Notes: a model not told the origin generated them from the sequence alone. Positions 1 to 7,078 are shown, numbered from the stretch's first letter. The stretch: 21,988 nt of DNA from Deltaproteobacteria bacterium (GCA_016219145.1 JACRCG010000181.1:1-21988); one strand, 5' to 3'. Numbers and translations are program-made.

Positions 1-27
1 AGAAAGGCGGCCAATGGCCGCCTTTCT
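1..27 (-). terminator. Hairpin terminator after the hemerythrin operon
   Basis: A perfect 12-bp stem (AGAAAGGCGGCC / GGCCGCCTTTCT) closes on a 3-base loop. It lies 46 bases beyond the hemerythrin stop codon on the minus strand, so it probably ends that operon. The plus-strand side is also followed by a T-rich run, so it may work in both directions. The window edge cuts off the minus-strand tail. Confidence 0.7.
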
Positions 28-72
28 TTGCTGCTTTTCAAGTGGTTTTTGCTAAGACAGTCCGGTCACGTC

Positions 73-624
73 TCAAACCTCATTCTCATAACGCTCAACC
101 AACTCCTCATAGCGCACAGCAAAATCTGTCGGGGTCTTGGCCTCTGCCGCCGAGTAGCCGGCAATTATGCCCTCACGCAGAGATTCCTTCACGACCCGCT
201 CGGCCAGCGGATACAATATGTCGTCTTCTTTTGAGATATGCCCACGCAACAATTCAGTGTAAGCCAGCGAATTATCAATCAGGAGCGTCAGATTTGACTC
301 TTCGCCGGCCAGTATCGCAAGAGCCGCCGCTTCCATGGCCCGCACATACGCCCTGCCCTGGTCATGCTCCATCAGCATGGCTGCAACCGGGCTGTTTTCT
401 GCCGGCATGCCGTTGGCAACCAGCGCCTTGAAGAGTACATCCTCCTCCTTGGCGTGATGGAAACGATCAGAAAAATTGCGGATGAAGTCAACACCATCCA
501 GGTAGAACTGCCAGTTGTCATAGTTGCCGGCAGCCGTCAGACGGGCATTTCGCTCCAGAAGAGCTATCATCCTCAGAATCAGCTTGTGTTCATTGACCAG
601 CTTGGTGGTGATGTCGGCCTTCAT
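73..624 (-). CDS. Hemerythrin-like (HHE) protein
   Basis: 183 residues, cytoplasmic, no signal peptide. Family knowledge: HHE-domain proteins fold as four-helix bundles that hold a non-heme di-iron site, used for O2 or NO sensing, storage or iron-cluster repair. The ligand pattern is visible: H13, H56/H57 followed by E60/E61, H87, and H129 with E133 (HxxxE). The start is the ATG at 624, chosen because GGAG lies about 8 bases upstream and the ATG shares one base with the upstream stop (TGATG), which suggests translational coupling. The frame stays open further upstream, but that stretch is only the upstream gene read out of frame. It is the last gene of a three-gene operon with a DUF1858 protein, a pairing that recalls the RIC/YtfE/ScdA architecture. 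The exact role (NO defence or O2 binding) is inference. Confidence 0.9.
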   Translation of the reverse strand: MKADITTKLVNEHKLILRMIALLERNARLTAAGNYDNWQFYLDGVDFIRNFSDRFHHAKEEDVLFKALVANGMPAENSPVAAMLMEHDQGRAYVRAMEAAALAILAGEESNLTLLIDNSLAYTELLRGHISKEDDILYPLAERVVKESLREGIIAGYSAAEAKTPTDFAVRYEELVERYENEV

Positions 625-1079
625 CAGTTTCTCCGTTCTCCATTGATCCCGACAATGATGGATTCGAGCGGGATATCCTTGCCGCTCTTTTGCAGCGCCT
701 CCCTGACCATGATATCCAGACCGCGGCAGCAGGGCACTTCCATGATGGCAACGGTGATGCTCTTGATCGCATTGGCGCTGAAGATATGCGCCAGTTTGTC
801 CACATAAGCGGTGGTGTCGTCCAGCTTGGGACAGGCGATTGCCAGCGCCTTCCCTTTCAGCAGGTCCTGATGGGTGCTTCCCATGGCAAATGCCACGCAG
901 TCGGCGCAGACCAGGATATCGGCTTCCTGAAAATAGGGCGCCGTGGGTGGCACCAGGTGCAACTGCACCGGCCACTGGCGCAGCTCTGAAACCGCCTTGG
1001 TTCCGCATGTCTCTGTTGTTTCCGTTCTCTCAATTACCCTGGCCATGCTGCCTGGGCAGCCGCATCCCAAATTTCCCAT
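624..1079 (-). CDS. Ferredoxin-family C-terminal domain protein lacking the 4Fe-4S module
   Basis: 151 residues. The body (an SELRQWPVQLHLVPP block, then CADC, ACPKLDD and EVPCCRG blocks) matches what I recall as the C-terminal half of 4Fe-4S ferredoxin-like proteins of anaerobes. The usual N-terminal bis-cluster ferredoxin domain is absent and the protein begins directly at GCGCPGS. Eight cysteines remain (6, 8, 25, 58, 61, 83, 117, 118), so it may still bind a metal or cluster. Two ATGs compete: at 1085 an ATGA overlap with the upstream stop but only 2 bases from AGGAG, and at 1079 with 7-base spacing. I prefer 1079. It sits between the DUF1858 and hemerythrin genes. Its biochemical function is not known to me. 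Confidence 0.8.
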   Translation of the reverse strand: MGNLGCGCPGSMARVIERTETTETCGTKAVSELRQWPVQLHLVPPTAPYFQEADILVCADCVAFAMGSTHQDLLKGKALAIACPKLDDTTAYVDKLAHIFSANAIKSITVAIMEVPCCRGLDIMVREALQKSGKDIPLESIIVGINGERRN

Positions 1080-1081
1080 GT

Positions 1082-1303
1082 TCATTCTCCTTTTTCCTTC
1101 AGATGGTTGTTAATTTCCTGTTCAATCCTGGCCTCGTCCTCTTTGGACAATCCATGAATAGCTACCACATCCTTCAACAGGCAGATACCGACCTTGCAGG
1201 TCACACAGGCTATCTCGTAGCGGTTAAGGATATCGCCGATCCCCGGGTAGCTCTTGATAACGTCTTGAATGGCCCTGTCTCCGAGCCCGCTTTTGAATTC
1301 CAT
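1082..1303 (-). CDS. DUF1858-type small cysteine protein
   Basis: 73 residues. It matches the DUF1858 pattern: a short helix (IQDVIKSYPGIGDILNRY), then CVTCKVGIC, then a helix ending in acidic and basic residues. C33, C36 and C41 are visible. Family knowledge: DUF1858 resembles the ScdA_N (DUF542) domain that precedes hemerythrin in RIC/YtfE proteins, and it is often near hybrid-cluster or redox genes in anaerobes. The start at 1303 has GGGAGG about 4 bases upstream; an in-frame ATG at 1321 has no ribosome binding site. It is the first gene of the operon, overlapping or nearly abutting the next gene. A candidate NO-type operator and -10 box lie just upstream. A redox or NO-related role is inference. 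Confidence 0.8.
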   Translation of the reverse strand: MEFKSGLGDRAIQDVIKSYPGIGDILNRYEIACVTCKVGICLLKDVVAIHGLSKEDEARIEQEINNHLKEKGE

Positions 1304-1359
1304 AGTGCCTCCCTGCTTCATTGATGTTTGCAGGATAACCCGGCAGATGAGAAATAATA

Positions 1360-1373
1360 ATGACGCCGGTCAA
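1360..1373 (-). promoter_or_regulatory. CRP/FNR-family (DNR/HcpR-like) operator candidate
   Basis: On the minus strand this reads TTGAC-CGGC-GTCAT, nine of ten positions of the TTGAC-N4-GTCAA palindrome known for NO-responsive CRP/FNR regulators (DNR, NnrR, HcpR). A TATCCT sequence at 1337-1332 could be the -10 box. If its last base is -7, the start of transcription is 1325 and the palindrome is centred at -41.5, the class II activator position. The leader would then be 22 bases and contain the ribosome binding site. Spacing and motif are read directly from the sequence; regulator identity is inferred. Confidence 0.55.
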
Positions 1374-1406
1374 GTTTTAGCAATAATCCTAAAATCGGCA
1401 GTTCAC

Positions 1407-1546
1407 GAACCACAGAGCAACTGAGCAACAGAGAAATCAGGCAGTTACGTCAATAACAGGCATAAGTAAAAAGGTGAGTGCTTATTTCTGGTTTTAACCT
1501 GAATTCTTTTTTGTTTTTGCTCAGTTGCTCTGTTGCTCTGTGGTTC
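1407..1546. repeat. Imperfect long inverted repeat, copy 1 (CACAGAG/CAACTGAG arms)
   Basis: The left arm (1407-1440) begins GAACCACAGAGCAACTGAG and ends AGAAATCAG. The right arm (1518-1546) is its inverse, ending in GCTCTGTGGTTC. The arms are built from short near-tandem units (CAGAGCAAC, TGAGCAAC). The interior is about 77 bases of AT-rich sequence containing AGTGCTTAT. A related element lies at 8383-8511. It sits between the divergent hemerythrin operon and the radical SAM gene, whose start is 22 bases past its right end. The arms could form a long hairpin. I see no coding sequence in it. Confidence 0.75.
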
Positions 1547-1568
1547 AATGCTTTTTTCAGGATAATTC

Positions 1569-3122
1569 TTGAGGTTAGGCCACTCATCCAGCATACTGCT
1601 CATCATGCTGCTCATCTTTCCACCGATTGCCAAAGCCTGTGAACCACCGGCCGGGATTGCCCGTCTGGCTGCGGCACTGCATGCCCATGGCCTCCCCTGC
1701 CGCCTTCTGGACGCCAATCTGGAGGGGCAGTTATGGATGCTGGAACAAGCACCAACCGCCCATGACACCTGGACACGCCGGGCTTTCAAGGGGAGGGGCG
1801 ATAATCTGGCAGCCCTGCGGGATACAAAAACCTATCAAACTCCGGACAGATATGGACGGGCTGTCAGCGACCTGAACCGTCTCCTGTCTGTTTCTTCAAG
1901 GCAACAGTCAGCCGTTGTCGGCCTGTCCGATTATCAGCACAGCAGCCTCTCCCCCCTGCGCAGCGCCGATTTGATTGCTGCGGCGGCAAAACCGGAATCA
2001 AACCCCTTCTATCCTTACTTCAGCCGACGACTGCCGGAGATGCTGGGCGGAATCAGTACCATCGGAGTTTCCCTGAATTATCTCAGCCAGGCCTTGTCGG
2101 CCTTTGCCATGATCGGCTATATCAGAAAATATTTTCCGGGGCTGAAAATCGTTCTGGGGGGCGGACTGGTAACATCCTGGATGCAGCGCCCAGATTGGAG
2201 CAATCCTTTTGGTGAGTTGGCGGATCAGATGATCTCGGGGCCGGGCGAACAGCTGCTGCTGGAACTGCTCGGTGTCCGGGAGGCTGCAAAACAGCACATT
2301 ATTCCGGATTATTCAGCCTTGCCGCTGGAAGAGTACCTCGCGCCCGGCCTGATCCTCCCCTACAGCGCCGCAGGAGGCTGCTGGTGGAATCGCTGTTCAT
2401 TCTGCCCGGAGCGAGCCGAGGGGAATATTTATCATCCCATTGCGGTAAAACAGGCTCTGGCCGACTTGAAACTACTGACAGCTCTGCACCGGCCAGCCCT
2501 GATTCACATCCTGGACAACGCCATCAGCCCGGCCCTGCTGCGCGGCCTGCTTGAAAACCCGCACGGTGCGCCCTGGTACGGATTTGCGCGAATAGACGAG
2601 CAACTGGCCGACCCTGATTTCTGCCTGGCGCTTAAGCGTTCCGGTTGCAGCATGCTCAAGCTGGGTCTGGAGTCCGGCGATCAGGGAGTACTGGACAAAA
2701 TGCAAAAGGGAATCGATCTCGCCACCGCTGCGCGAGTGCTGTCCAGCCTGCACCGGGCCGGAATTGCAGTCTATTGCTACCTGTTGTTCGGCACCCCAGG
2801 GGAAACGGAGTCCGAGGCGCGGCGAACTCTGGATTTTGTCGTCCGTCATCACCAGGCGATCACGTTCCTCAATCTGGCGCTCTTCAACATGCCGCTCTAT
2901 GCGGACGAAGCGGCCATATACGGAACCGAGCCGTTCTACGCCGGAGATCTGTCGCTCTACACCGGCTTTCAACATCCAAGCGGATGGAATCGCAAAAGTG
3001 TCCGCAGCTTTCTGGAAACCGAATTCAAACGCCATCCGGCTATCGCCGCAATTATCAGGAACGACCCTCCCCAGTTCACCTCCAACCACGCCGCGTTCCT
3101 GAATCGTATACGGCAATTATGA
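1569..3122 (+). CDS. B12-binding-type radical SAM protein
   Basis: 517 residues. The N-terminus (about 13-50: MLLIFPP...CEPPAGIARLAAALHAHG...LLDAN) is the first Rossmann-type part of a cobalamin-binding-like domain. The radical SAM cluster motif is GGCWWNRCSFCPE (spacing CX4CX2C, about residues 274-286), as in B12-type radical SAM proteins that carry a CYWxRCTFC-like motif. Later blocks fit the SAM barrel: a LGLESGDQGVLDKMQKG segment and a YLLFGTPGETESEA segment. The start is uncertain: TTG at 1569 has AGGA six bases upstream, while ATG at 1605 begins exactly at the conserved MLLIFPP but has no visible ribosome site. No neighbouring gene gives the substrate. The promoter region is partly formed by the inverted repeat. 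Confidence 0.85.
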   Translation: MRLGHSSSILLIMLLIFPPIAKACEPPAGIARLAAALHAHGLPCRLLDANLEGQLWMLEQAPTAHDTWTRRAFKGRGDNLAALRDTKTYQTPDRYGRAVSDLNRLLSVSSRQQSAVVGLSDYQHSSLSPLRSADLIAAAAKPESNPFYPYFSRRLPEMLGGISTIGVSLNYLSQALSAFAMIGYIRKYFPGLKIVLGGGLVTSWMQRPDWSNPFGELADQMISGPGEQLLLELLGVREAAKQHIIPDYSALPLEEYLAPGLILPYSAAGGCWWNRCSFCPERAEGNIYHPIAVKQALADLKLLTALHRPALIHILDNAISPALLRGLLENPHGAPWYGFARIDEQLADPDFCLALKRSGCSMLKLGLESGDQGVLDKMQKGIDLATAARVLSSLHRAGIAVYCYLLFGTPGETESEARRTLDFVVRHHQAITFLNLALFNMPLYADEAAIYGTEPFYAGDLSLYTGFQHPSGWNRKSVRSFLETEFKRHPAIAAIIRNDPPQFTSNHAAFLNRIRQL

Positions 3123-3124
3123 CC

Positions 3125-3153
3125 TTAACATTTTGAAGTTATTGTGTTATAGA
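3125..3153 (+). promoter_or_regulatory. Sigma-70-like promoter candidate before the small membrane protein gene
   Basis: TTAACA (3125-3130) and TATAGA (3148-3153) are separated by 17 bases, starting just after the radical SAM stop codon. The expected transcription start is near 3160, giving a short leader with GGGAG before the ATG at 3182. It may drive the small membrane protein, fabI and hflX together. Motif match only. Confidence 0.4.
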
Positions 3154-3181
3154 CGTTATCTCAATTTTTTCGGGAGATGGC

Positions 3182-3469
3182 ATGGAAATTTTTGGCGGCT
3201 TTATGGTGCTGATGAGCTTCATCGGCCTGTTTTTGGCTGTGGTCTGGCTGATCATGCCGTTTGTCGTGTTTGCCATAAAAGGAAAACAGGACCGGACACT
3301 GGAAGTACTGGAAGGGATTGACAAACGCCTGGCAGGCATTGAGGCCAGACTAAAGGCGCTGGAACCTGTAGCCATATTAACTGAGTATCCGCCGCTACAA
3401 CCTTCGGATGAGCTGCCGACTGCCAGTACAGTTCCAACTGCTACGGCCCCTTTTGCTGAAAATATTTAG
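3182..3469 (+). CDS. Small membrane protein with short coiled coil
   Basis: 95 residues, function not recognised. One or two hydrophobic segments span about residues 5-32 (FMVLMSFIGLFLAVVWLIMPF...). A basic turn (KGKQDR) follows, then a heptad-like helix (about 37-61) with repeated leucines and isoleucines, then a Pro/Thr/Ala-rich tail. The layout suggests a membrane-anchored protein with a cytoplasmic coiled coil. The start is supported by GGGAG five bases upstream. It lies 43 bases before fabI on the same strand and probably shares its transcript. Confidence 0.75.
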   Translation: MEIFGGFMVLMSFIGLFLAVVWLIMPFVVFAIKGKQDRTLEVLEGIDKRLAGIEARLKALEPVAILTEYPPLQPSDELPTASTVPTATAPFAENI

Positions 3470-3512
3470 TTCGAGTTTAACCCGTATCACCCAACGCATG
3501 GAGGCAACACAG

Positions 3513-4280
3513 ATGTTATTGCAAGGAAAAAAAGCGCTGATATTCGGCGTTGCAAACGAAAAAAGCATCGCCTGGGCGATTGCTAAGCTGTTTCACGAAC
3601 AAGGAGCCGAACTGGCACTGACCTATGCCGGCGAGGCGTTCGAGAAAAGGGTCAGGCCGCTGGCGGAATCTATTGACGCCGCTGCAATCCTGCCCTGCAA
3701 CGTGACCAGTGATGATGACATAGCTGCTGTTTTCAGTGAACTTGGTGAAATCTGGGACGGCGTGGACATCATTATCCATGCCGTTGCTTTCGCCAATAAG
3801 GAAGAGCTGAAAGGTACCATTCTCAACACCACACGTGAAGGTTTTGCCACCGCCATGGATATCAGCGTCTACTCCTTCATCGGCATCATGAAAGAGGCTC
3901 AGCCGATGATGCAGGGGCGTAACGGTTCCGCCTTGACTTTGAGTTACTACGGCGCCATGAAGGTCTTCCCGAGTTACAATGTCATGGGTGTTGCCAAAGC
4001 AGCTCTGGAGTCTTCAGTCCGCTACCTCTCCGAAGGTCTGGGGCCCGAAGGAATCAGGGTCAATGCCATCTCGGCCGGGCCGATCCGCACACTGGCAGCA
4101 GCCGGTGTCAACGGCTTTCACAACATTCTCAACCACGTGGAGTCGAAAGCTCCGTTAAGAAGGACCATAACCCAGGAAGACGTTGCCGGCTCCGCGCTCT
4201 ACCTCTGCAGTGACCTGGCCAGCGGCGTCAGCGGCGAGATTCATTATGTGGATGGTGGATACAATATCATAGGCCTGTAA
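3513..4280 (+). CDS. fabI: Enoyl-[acyl-carrier-protein] reductase (NADH), FabI
   Basis: 255 residues, close to the family norm of about 260. FabI reduces trans-2-enoyl-ACP to acyl-ACP, the last step of each fatty acid elongation cycle, in the cytoplasm. It is a short-chain dehydrogenase fold: the nucleotide motif is G12-VANEK-S18-IAWA, and the catalytic region reads SYYGAMKVFPSYNVMGVAK, giving Y145/Y146, Y155 and K162 in the FabI YX6K arrangement. RVNAISAGPIRTLAA and DGGYNI near the C-terminus are also FabI-like. The start ATG at 3513 has GGAGG eight bases upstream; the open frame extends further upstream without a ribosome site. hflX follows 13 bases later. Confidence 0.96.
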   Translation: MLLQGKKALIFGVANEKSIAWAIAKLFHEQGAELALTYAGEAFEKRVRPLAESIDAAAILPCNVTSDDDIAAVFSELGEIWDGVDIIIHAVAFANKEELKGTILNTTREGFATAMDISVYSFIGIMKEAQPMMQGRNGSALTLSYYGAMKVFPSYNVMGVAKAALESSVRYLSEGLGPEGIRVNAISAGPIRTLAAAGVNGFHNILNHVESKAPLRRTITQEDVAGSALYLCSDLASGVSGEIHYVDGGYNIIGL

Positions 4281-4293
4281 TTCCGGAGTAACT

Positions 4294-5970
4294 ATCAAAG
4301 AAGCATTTGGAAATCTCGCCGGTTTAAAATCAAGCCAGATACTTTCCCTGGAACGGCTCTACCGCAGACGAATCCCGCCTGTCGAATTCTGTTCCCATGA
4401 CCTGGCAGCACGTCTTGTTGAACTATCCGGTGACCTGCGTCGCCAGATAGGTATCCTTGTCAATCGTGCCGGCAGCGTGGAATACGTAATCGTCGGCGAT
4501 GAAAAAGGGCTGGTCATTCCTGAACTGCGCGATTACCCGCTTGGCAAGAGAGCCATGCGCGGCCTGCGCCTGATACACACCCACCTGAAAAATGAAGCGG
4601 TTTCCGAAGACGACCTGACCGACCTCTCTCTGCTGCGGCTCGACCTGCTGGCCGCCCTGCTTTACACCCCGGGAAAAAACCAGATTTACGCCCAGCTGGC
4701 CTGGCTGTCGCCTGATCAAAGAGGAACAGGCACGACGCTCGATCCGGTTGCCCCGCTTGAACAGATCGATCTGGACTGCATTCACTTTATCCCGGAGCTG
4801 GAAGCCGACCTGGAGAAAGCTGCTCTAACGGTTTCCAAGACCAGAGACGCACTTGAACGTGCCATCCTGATTTCGGTCACCACCTCCGGAACCCGTCAGG
4901 AGGCTGAAGACTCAATGGCCGAACTGCGTGAACTGGCCCGCACCGCCCAGGTCGAAGCGCTGGATGAGTTCATCCAGCGCCCGAAGAACCTTAACCCACG
5001 CTTTCTGATGGGAGAAGGGATGATGCGCGATGTTGTTATCAGAGCCATGCAGCGCGGCGCCAGCATGCTGATTTTCGATCAGGAGCTGACCCCGGCCCAG
5101 ATCAGATCGATATCGGCCATGACCGAACTTAAGGTCATCGACCGCAGCCAGCTGATTCTGGATATTTTTGCCCGCAGAGCCAAAACGCTGGACGGCAAAG
5201 TTCAGGTGGAGCTGGCACAGTTGAAATATCTGCTGCCGCGCCTGACCGGACGGGGGGTGCAGATGTCTCGCCTGATGGGGGGAATCGGAGGGCGTGGACC
5301 GGGTGAGACCAAGCTGGAGACTGATCGCCGCCGCATCCGCGACCGGATTGCCAGCCTGGAGAGGGAGCTGAAGGAGCTGTCACAGGGTCGCGATCAGCGG
5401 CGCAAGCAGCGCGTCAAGGCCGGAGTGCCGATCATATCGATCGTCGGCTACACCAATGCCGGCAAATCAACTCTGCTGAACACACTGACCAGAAGTGAGG
5501 TATTCACCGAGGATCTGCTCTTCGCAACATTGGACACCTCCACCAGACGGTTGCGCTTTCCCAGGGAGCGTGAAGTTATTATCACCGACACGGTCGGCTT
5601 TATCCGGTCGCTGCCGAAATCCCTGCTGGGGGCTTTCAAGGCCACGCTGGAGGAGATGCGCGACGCCGATCTGCTGCTGCATGTCGTGGACGCCACGCAC
5701 CCCCGATTCGAGGATCAGATTGTCCAGGTGCGGACGATTCTGACGGAGCTGGAGCTGGGGGACAAACCGGAACTGCTGGTGTACAACAAGTCTGATCTGC
5801 TGAATGAAATGCGTAAGAAAGACACCGTGGCATTCCTGCGGGTGCGCCAGTCAGCCAGGACCCAGAACAGCGTGACGGTCTCGGCCAGGGACAGAAAGAG
5901 TCTGGCTCCGCTGATTGATGAACTCCAGCGGCGCTTCTGGCCGGAAACCGAAGAGCCGGTTTTAAAATAA
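4294..5970 (+). CDS. hflX: Ribosome-associated GTPase HflX (non-canonical start)
   Basis: About 558 residues if started at 4294, the long HflX form. HflX binds and splits ribosomes in a GTP-dependent way, especially under stress. Visible motifs: an N-terminal block (LYRRRIPP...RQIGILVNRAG...YVIVGDEKG...RGLRLIHTHL), the HflX signature GGIGGRGPGETKLE (from about 329), G1 GYTNAGKST (385-393), G3 DTVGF, G4 NKSD and a G5-like SA. The conserved N-terminal block begins before the first canonical start codon (GTG at 4477). The frame is closed upstream by TAG at 4270-4272, and between there and the conserved block there is no ATG, GTG, TTG or CTG. The ATC at 4294 has GGAG five bases upstream, so I place the start there tentatively. 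If automated rules are followed the gene would begin at 4477 and lose 61 conserved residues. Confidence 0.88.
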   Translation: MKEAFGNLAGLKSSQILSLERLYRRRIPPVEFCSHDLAARLVELSGDLRRQIGILVNRAGSVEYVIVGDEKGLVIPELRDYPLGKRAMRGLRLIHTHLKNEAVSEDDLTDLSLLRLDLLAALLYTPGKNQIYAQLAWLSPDQRGTGTTLDPVAPLEQIDLDCIHFIPELEADLEKAALTVSKTRDALERAILISVTTSGTRQEAEDSMAELRELARTAQVEALDEFIQRPKNLNPRFLMGEGMMRDVVIRAMQRGASMLIFDQELTPAQIRSISAMTELKVIDRSQLILDIFARRAKTLDGKVQVELAQLKYLLPRLTGRGVQMSRLMGGIGGRGPGETKLETDRRRIRDRIASLERELKELSQGRDQRRKQRVKAGVPIISIVGYTNAGKSTLLNTLTRSEVFTEDLLFATLDTSTRRLRFPREREVIITDTVGFIRSLPKSLLGAFKATLEEMRDADLLLHVVDATHPRFEDQIVQVRTILTELELGDKPELLVYNKSDLLNEMRKKDTVAFLRVRQSARTQNSVTVSARDRKSLAPLIDELQRRFWPETEEPVLK

Positions 5971-6012
5971 AGATAAAATCAAGGCGGTGAAGACCGAGGC
6001 GATGGAAGCCTT

Positions 6013-6759
6013 TCAATCCGTTTCAGAGACGAATTTATCCCAGAGCGCAATTTTGAACCAATGCGGCATAGTGTCTGTCTTTATCTCCAGATCATTCCCA
6101 CCGGTTACTTCAGCTACCCAGACCTTTTCATGAAATGAGTTGTCGAAAATGTAAGCACGATCCGTGTATTGCACAGCATCGGCAAGCAGCTCCAGTGAAC
6201 GATGATATCGCTCAACAATCTTTTCTCTTGGTACCGGGTGACCTCCTGCTTCTACACGGTTCTCAACTCGGGAAATGTTGATCTCAGGGTCTTCGGTGGC
6301 AACATAATAGAGATAGGTACGAAAACCCCGCCGCTGTGCTTTTTTGAGTATGGCGACCTTGTCGGGGTGAGACATCACCGTTTCAAAGGTAAATGACACG
6401 CCGGTATTCAGCAGCTTTTGTCGAATGAAATCGGCAGCAACCGAGGCAAAATAGGAATTAACCGATACGGCATAAAAGCTCAGTTTTCCATCGTTAAATC
6501 GCAACTCATCAGCCTCATCAGCCAGTTCTGCTTTAGCCAGAAAATGTGACTCTTGAAAGAAGGGGAGCACCTCTTCAGCGGTTGTTTCCACACCATAAAA
6601 CGAGAAATCCAAAAAGCCGAAACTGGCTATTTCCTTTTCGATCTCATCTGGATTGATATACACCCCGAGTAACTCTGGTTCGATTACTCCCTTTATGGTG
6701 CTTTTTCCCGAACCGTTCGGCCCGGCAAACATCCTCATACGGGGGATGGCGGTACTCAT
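6013..6759 (-). CDS. Zeta-toxin-family P-loop kinase
   Basis: 248 residues. The Walker A motif is near the N-terminus (GPNGSGKST, 13-21), followed by NPDEIE. A central FETVMSHPDK block and an arginine-rich region (SRVENRVEAGGHPVPREKIVERYHRS) match the zeta-toxin fold. Family knowledge: zeta toxins phosphorylate UDP-sugar precursors of peptidoglycan; related chromosomal proteins may act on other substrates. The start overlaps the stop of the upstream small gene by four bases (ATGA), the usual antitoxin-first arrangement. The gene converges on hflX, with 42 bases between them. It sits in a short accessory island, suggesting horizontal transfer. Toxicity and substrate are inference. Confidence 0.85.
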   Translation of the reverse strand: MSTAIPRMRMFAGPNGSGKSTIKGVIEPELLGVYINPDEIEKEIASFGFLDFSFYGVETTAEEVLPFFQESHFLAKAELADEADELRFNDGKLSFYAVSVNSYFASVAADFIRQKLLNTGVSFTFETVMSHPDKVAILKKAQRRGFRTYLYYVATEDPEINISRVENRVEAGGHPVPREKIVERYHRSLELLADAVQYTDRAYIFDNSFHEKVWVAEVTGGNDLEIKTDTMPHWFKIALWDKFVSETD

Positions 6760-6992
6760 TTTTTCACCCGTATCCGTCTTTGTCCCGGCACAACAGGTGT
6801 TGGCGCAGCCAGGGTTTTGAGCACCCTGGAAGAACCATCGGATCGGGATTCCACAAGCTTACCATTTACCGCTTCAACTACCCTCCTGCCGGATGTCAGA
6901 GTTTTGCAGTAAGCCTGTTTTACCGCACCCTCTGCCAGTTCAGGAATGCGATTTTCCAGATAGCTCATAGCTTTTTCGTCGAGTTTTTTCAT
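6756..6992 (-). CDS. Putative antitoxin partner of the zeta-like toxin
   Basis: 78 residues, basic C-terminus (GQRRIRVKK). The N-terminal part looks helical (KKLDEKAMSYLENRIPELAEGAVKQAYCKTL); the middle carries a small beta-like stretch (RVVEAVNGKLVESRSDGSSRVLKTL). I do not recognise it as an epsilon or PezA antitoxin. Its role is inferred from position: immediately upstream of, and overlapping by four bases, the zeta-like gene. The ATG at 6992 has AAGGAG eight bases upstream; the open frame reaches 7019 without a ribosome site. A TTGGTTTACCAA palindrome just upstream of the ribosome site and a good promoter suggest self-regulation, which is inference. Confidence 0.75.
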   Translation of the reverse strand: MKKLDEKAMSYLENRIPELAEGAVKQAYCKTLTSGRRVVEAVNGKLVESRSDGSSRVLKTLAAPTPVVPGQRRIRVKK

Positions 6993-7002
6993 GGTGTTCT
7001 CC

Positions 7003-7014
7003 TTGGTAAACCAA
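7003..7014 (-). promoter_or_regulatory. 12-bp palindrome in the toxin-antitoxin leader
   Basis: TTGGT-AA-ACCAA is a palindrome touching the Shine-Dalgarno sequence of the putative antitoxin gene. In this position it could be a binding site for autoregulation or a small hairpin that affects translation. No function is shown by the sequence. Confidence 0.35.
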
Positions 7015-7048
7015 AACAAATTCCAAATTCTACGATTGCCATTGCCAC

Positions 7049-7078
7049 AAGATAACGAGCTTAAGAGCTATATGTCAA
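7049..7078 (-). promoter_or_regulatory. Sigma-70-like promoter of the toxin-antitoxin pair
   Basis: On the minus strand TTGACA (7078-7073) is a perfect -35 box, and TATCTT (7054-7049) or TTATCT (7055-7050) follows after 18 or 17 bases. The transcription start would be near 7042, about 50 bases before the ATG at 6992. The spacer holds a short inverted repeat (AGCT-CTTA-AGCT) that could be an operator. Confidence 0.55.

Noticed and set aside
624..1008. Upstream extension of the hemerythrin gene to 1008
   Set aside because: The added residues are an out-of-frame reading of the ferredoxin-family gene; ATG at 624 has a good ribosome site.
1445..1789. Minus-strand open frame across the palindromic repeat and radical SAM start
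   Set aside because: Overlaps a recognised gene and repeat, with no recognised family.
2472..3116. Long minus-strand open frame inside the radical SAM gene
   Set aside because: It is antisense to a recognised protein with clear motifs and shows no family features of its own.
5971..6012. Terminator between the convergent hflX and zeta genes
   Set aside because: Only a 4-bp hairpin (CGGT-GAAG-ACCG) is visible, with no T-run.
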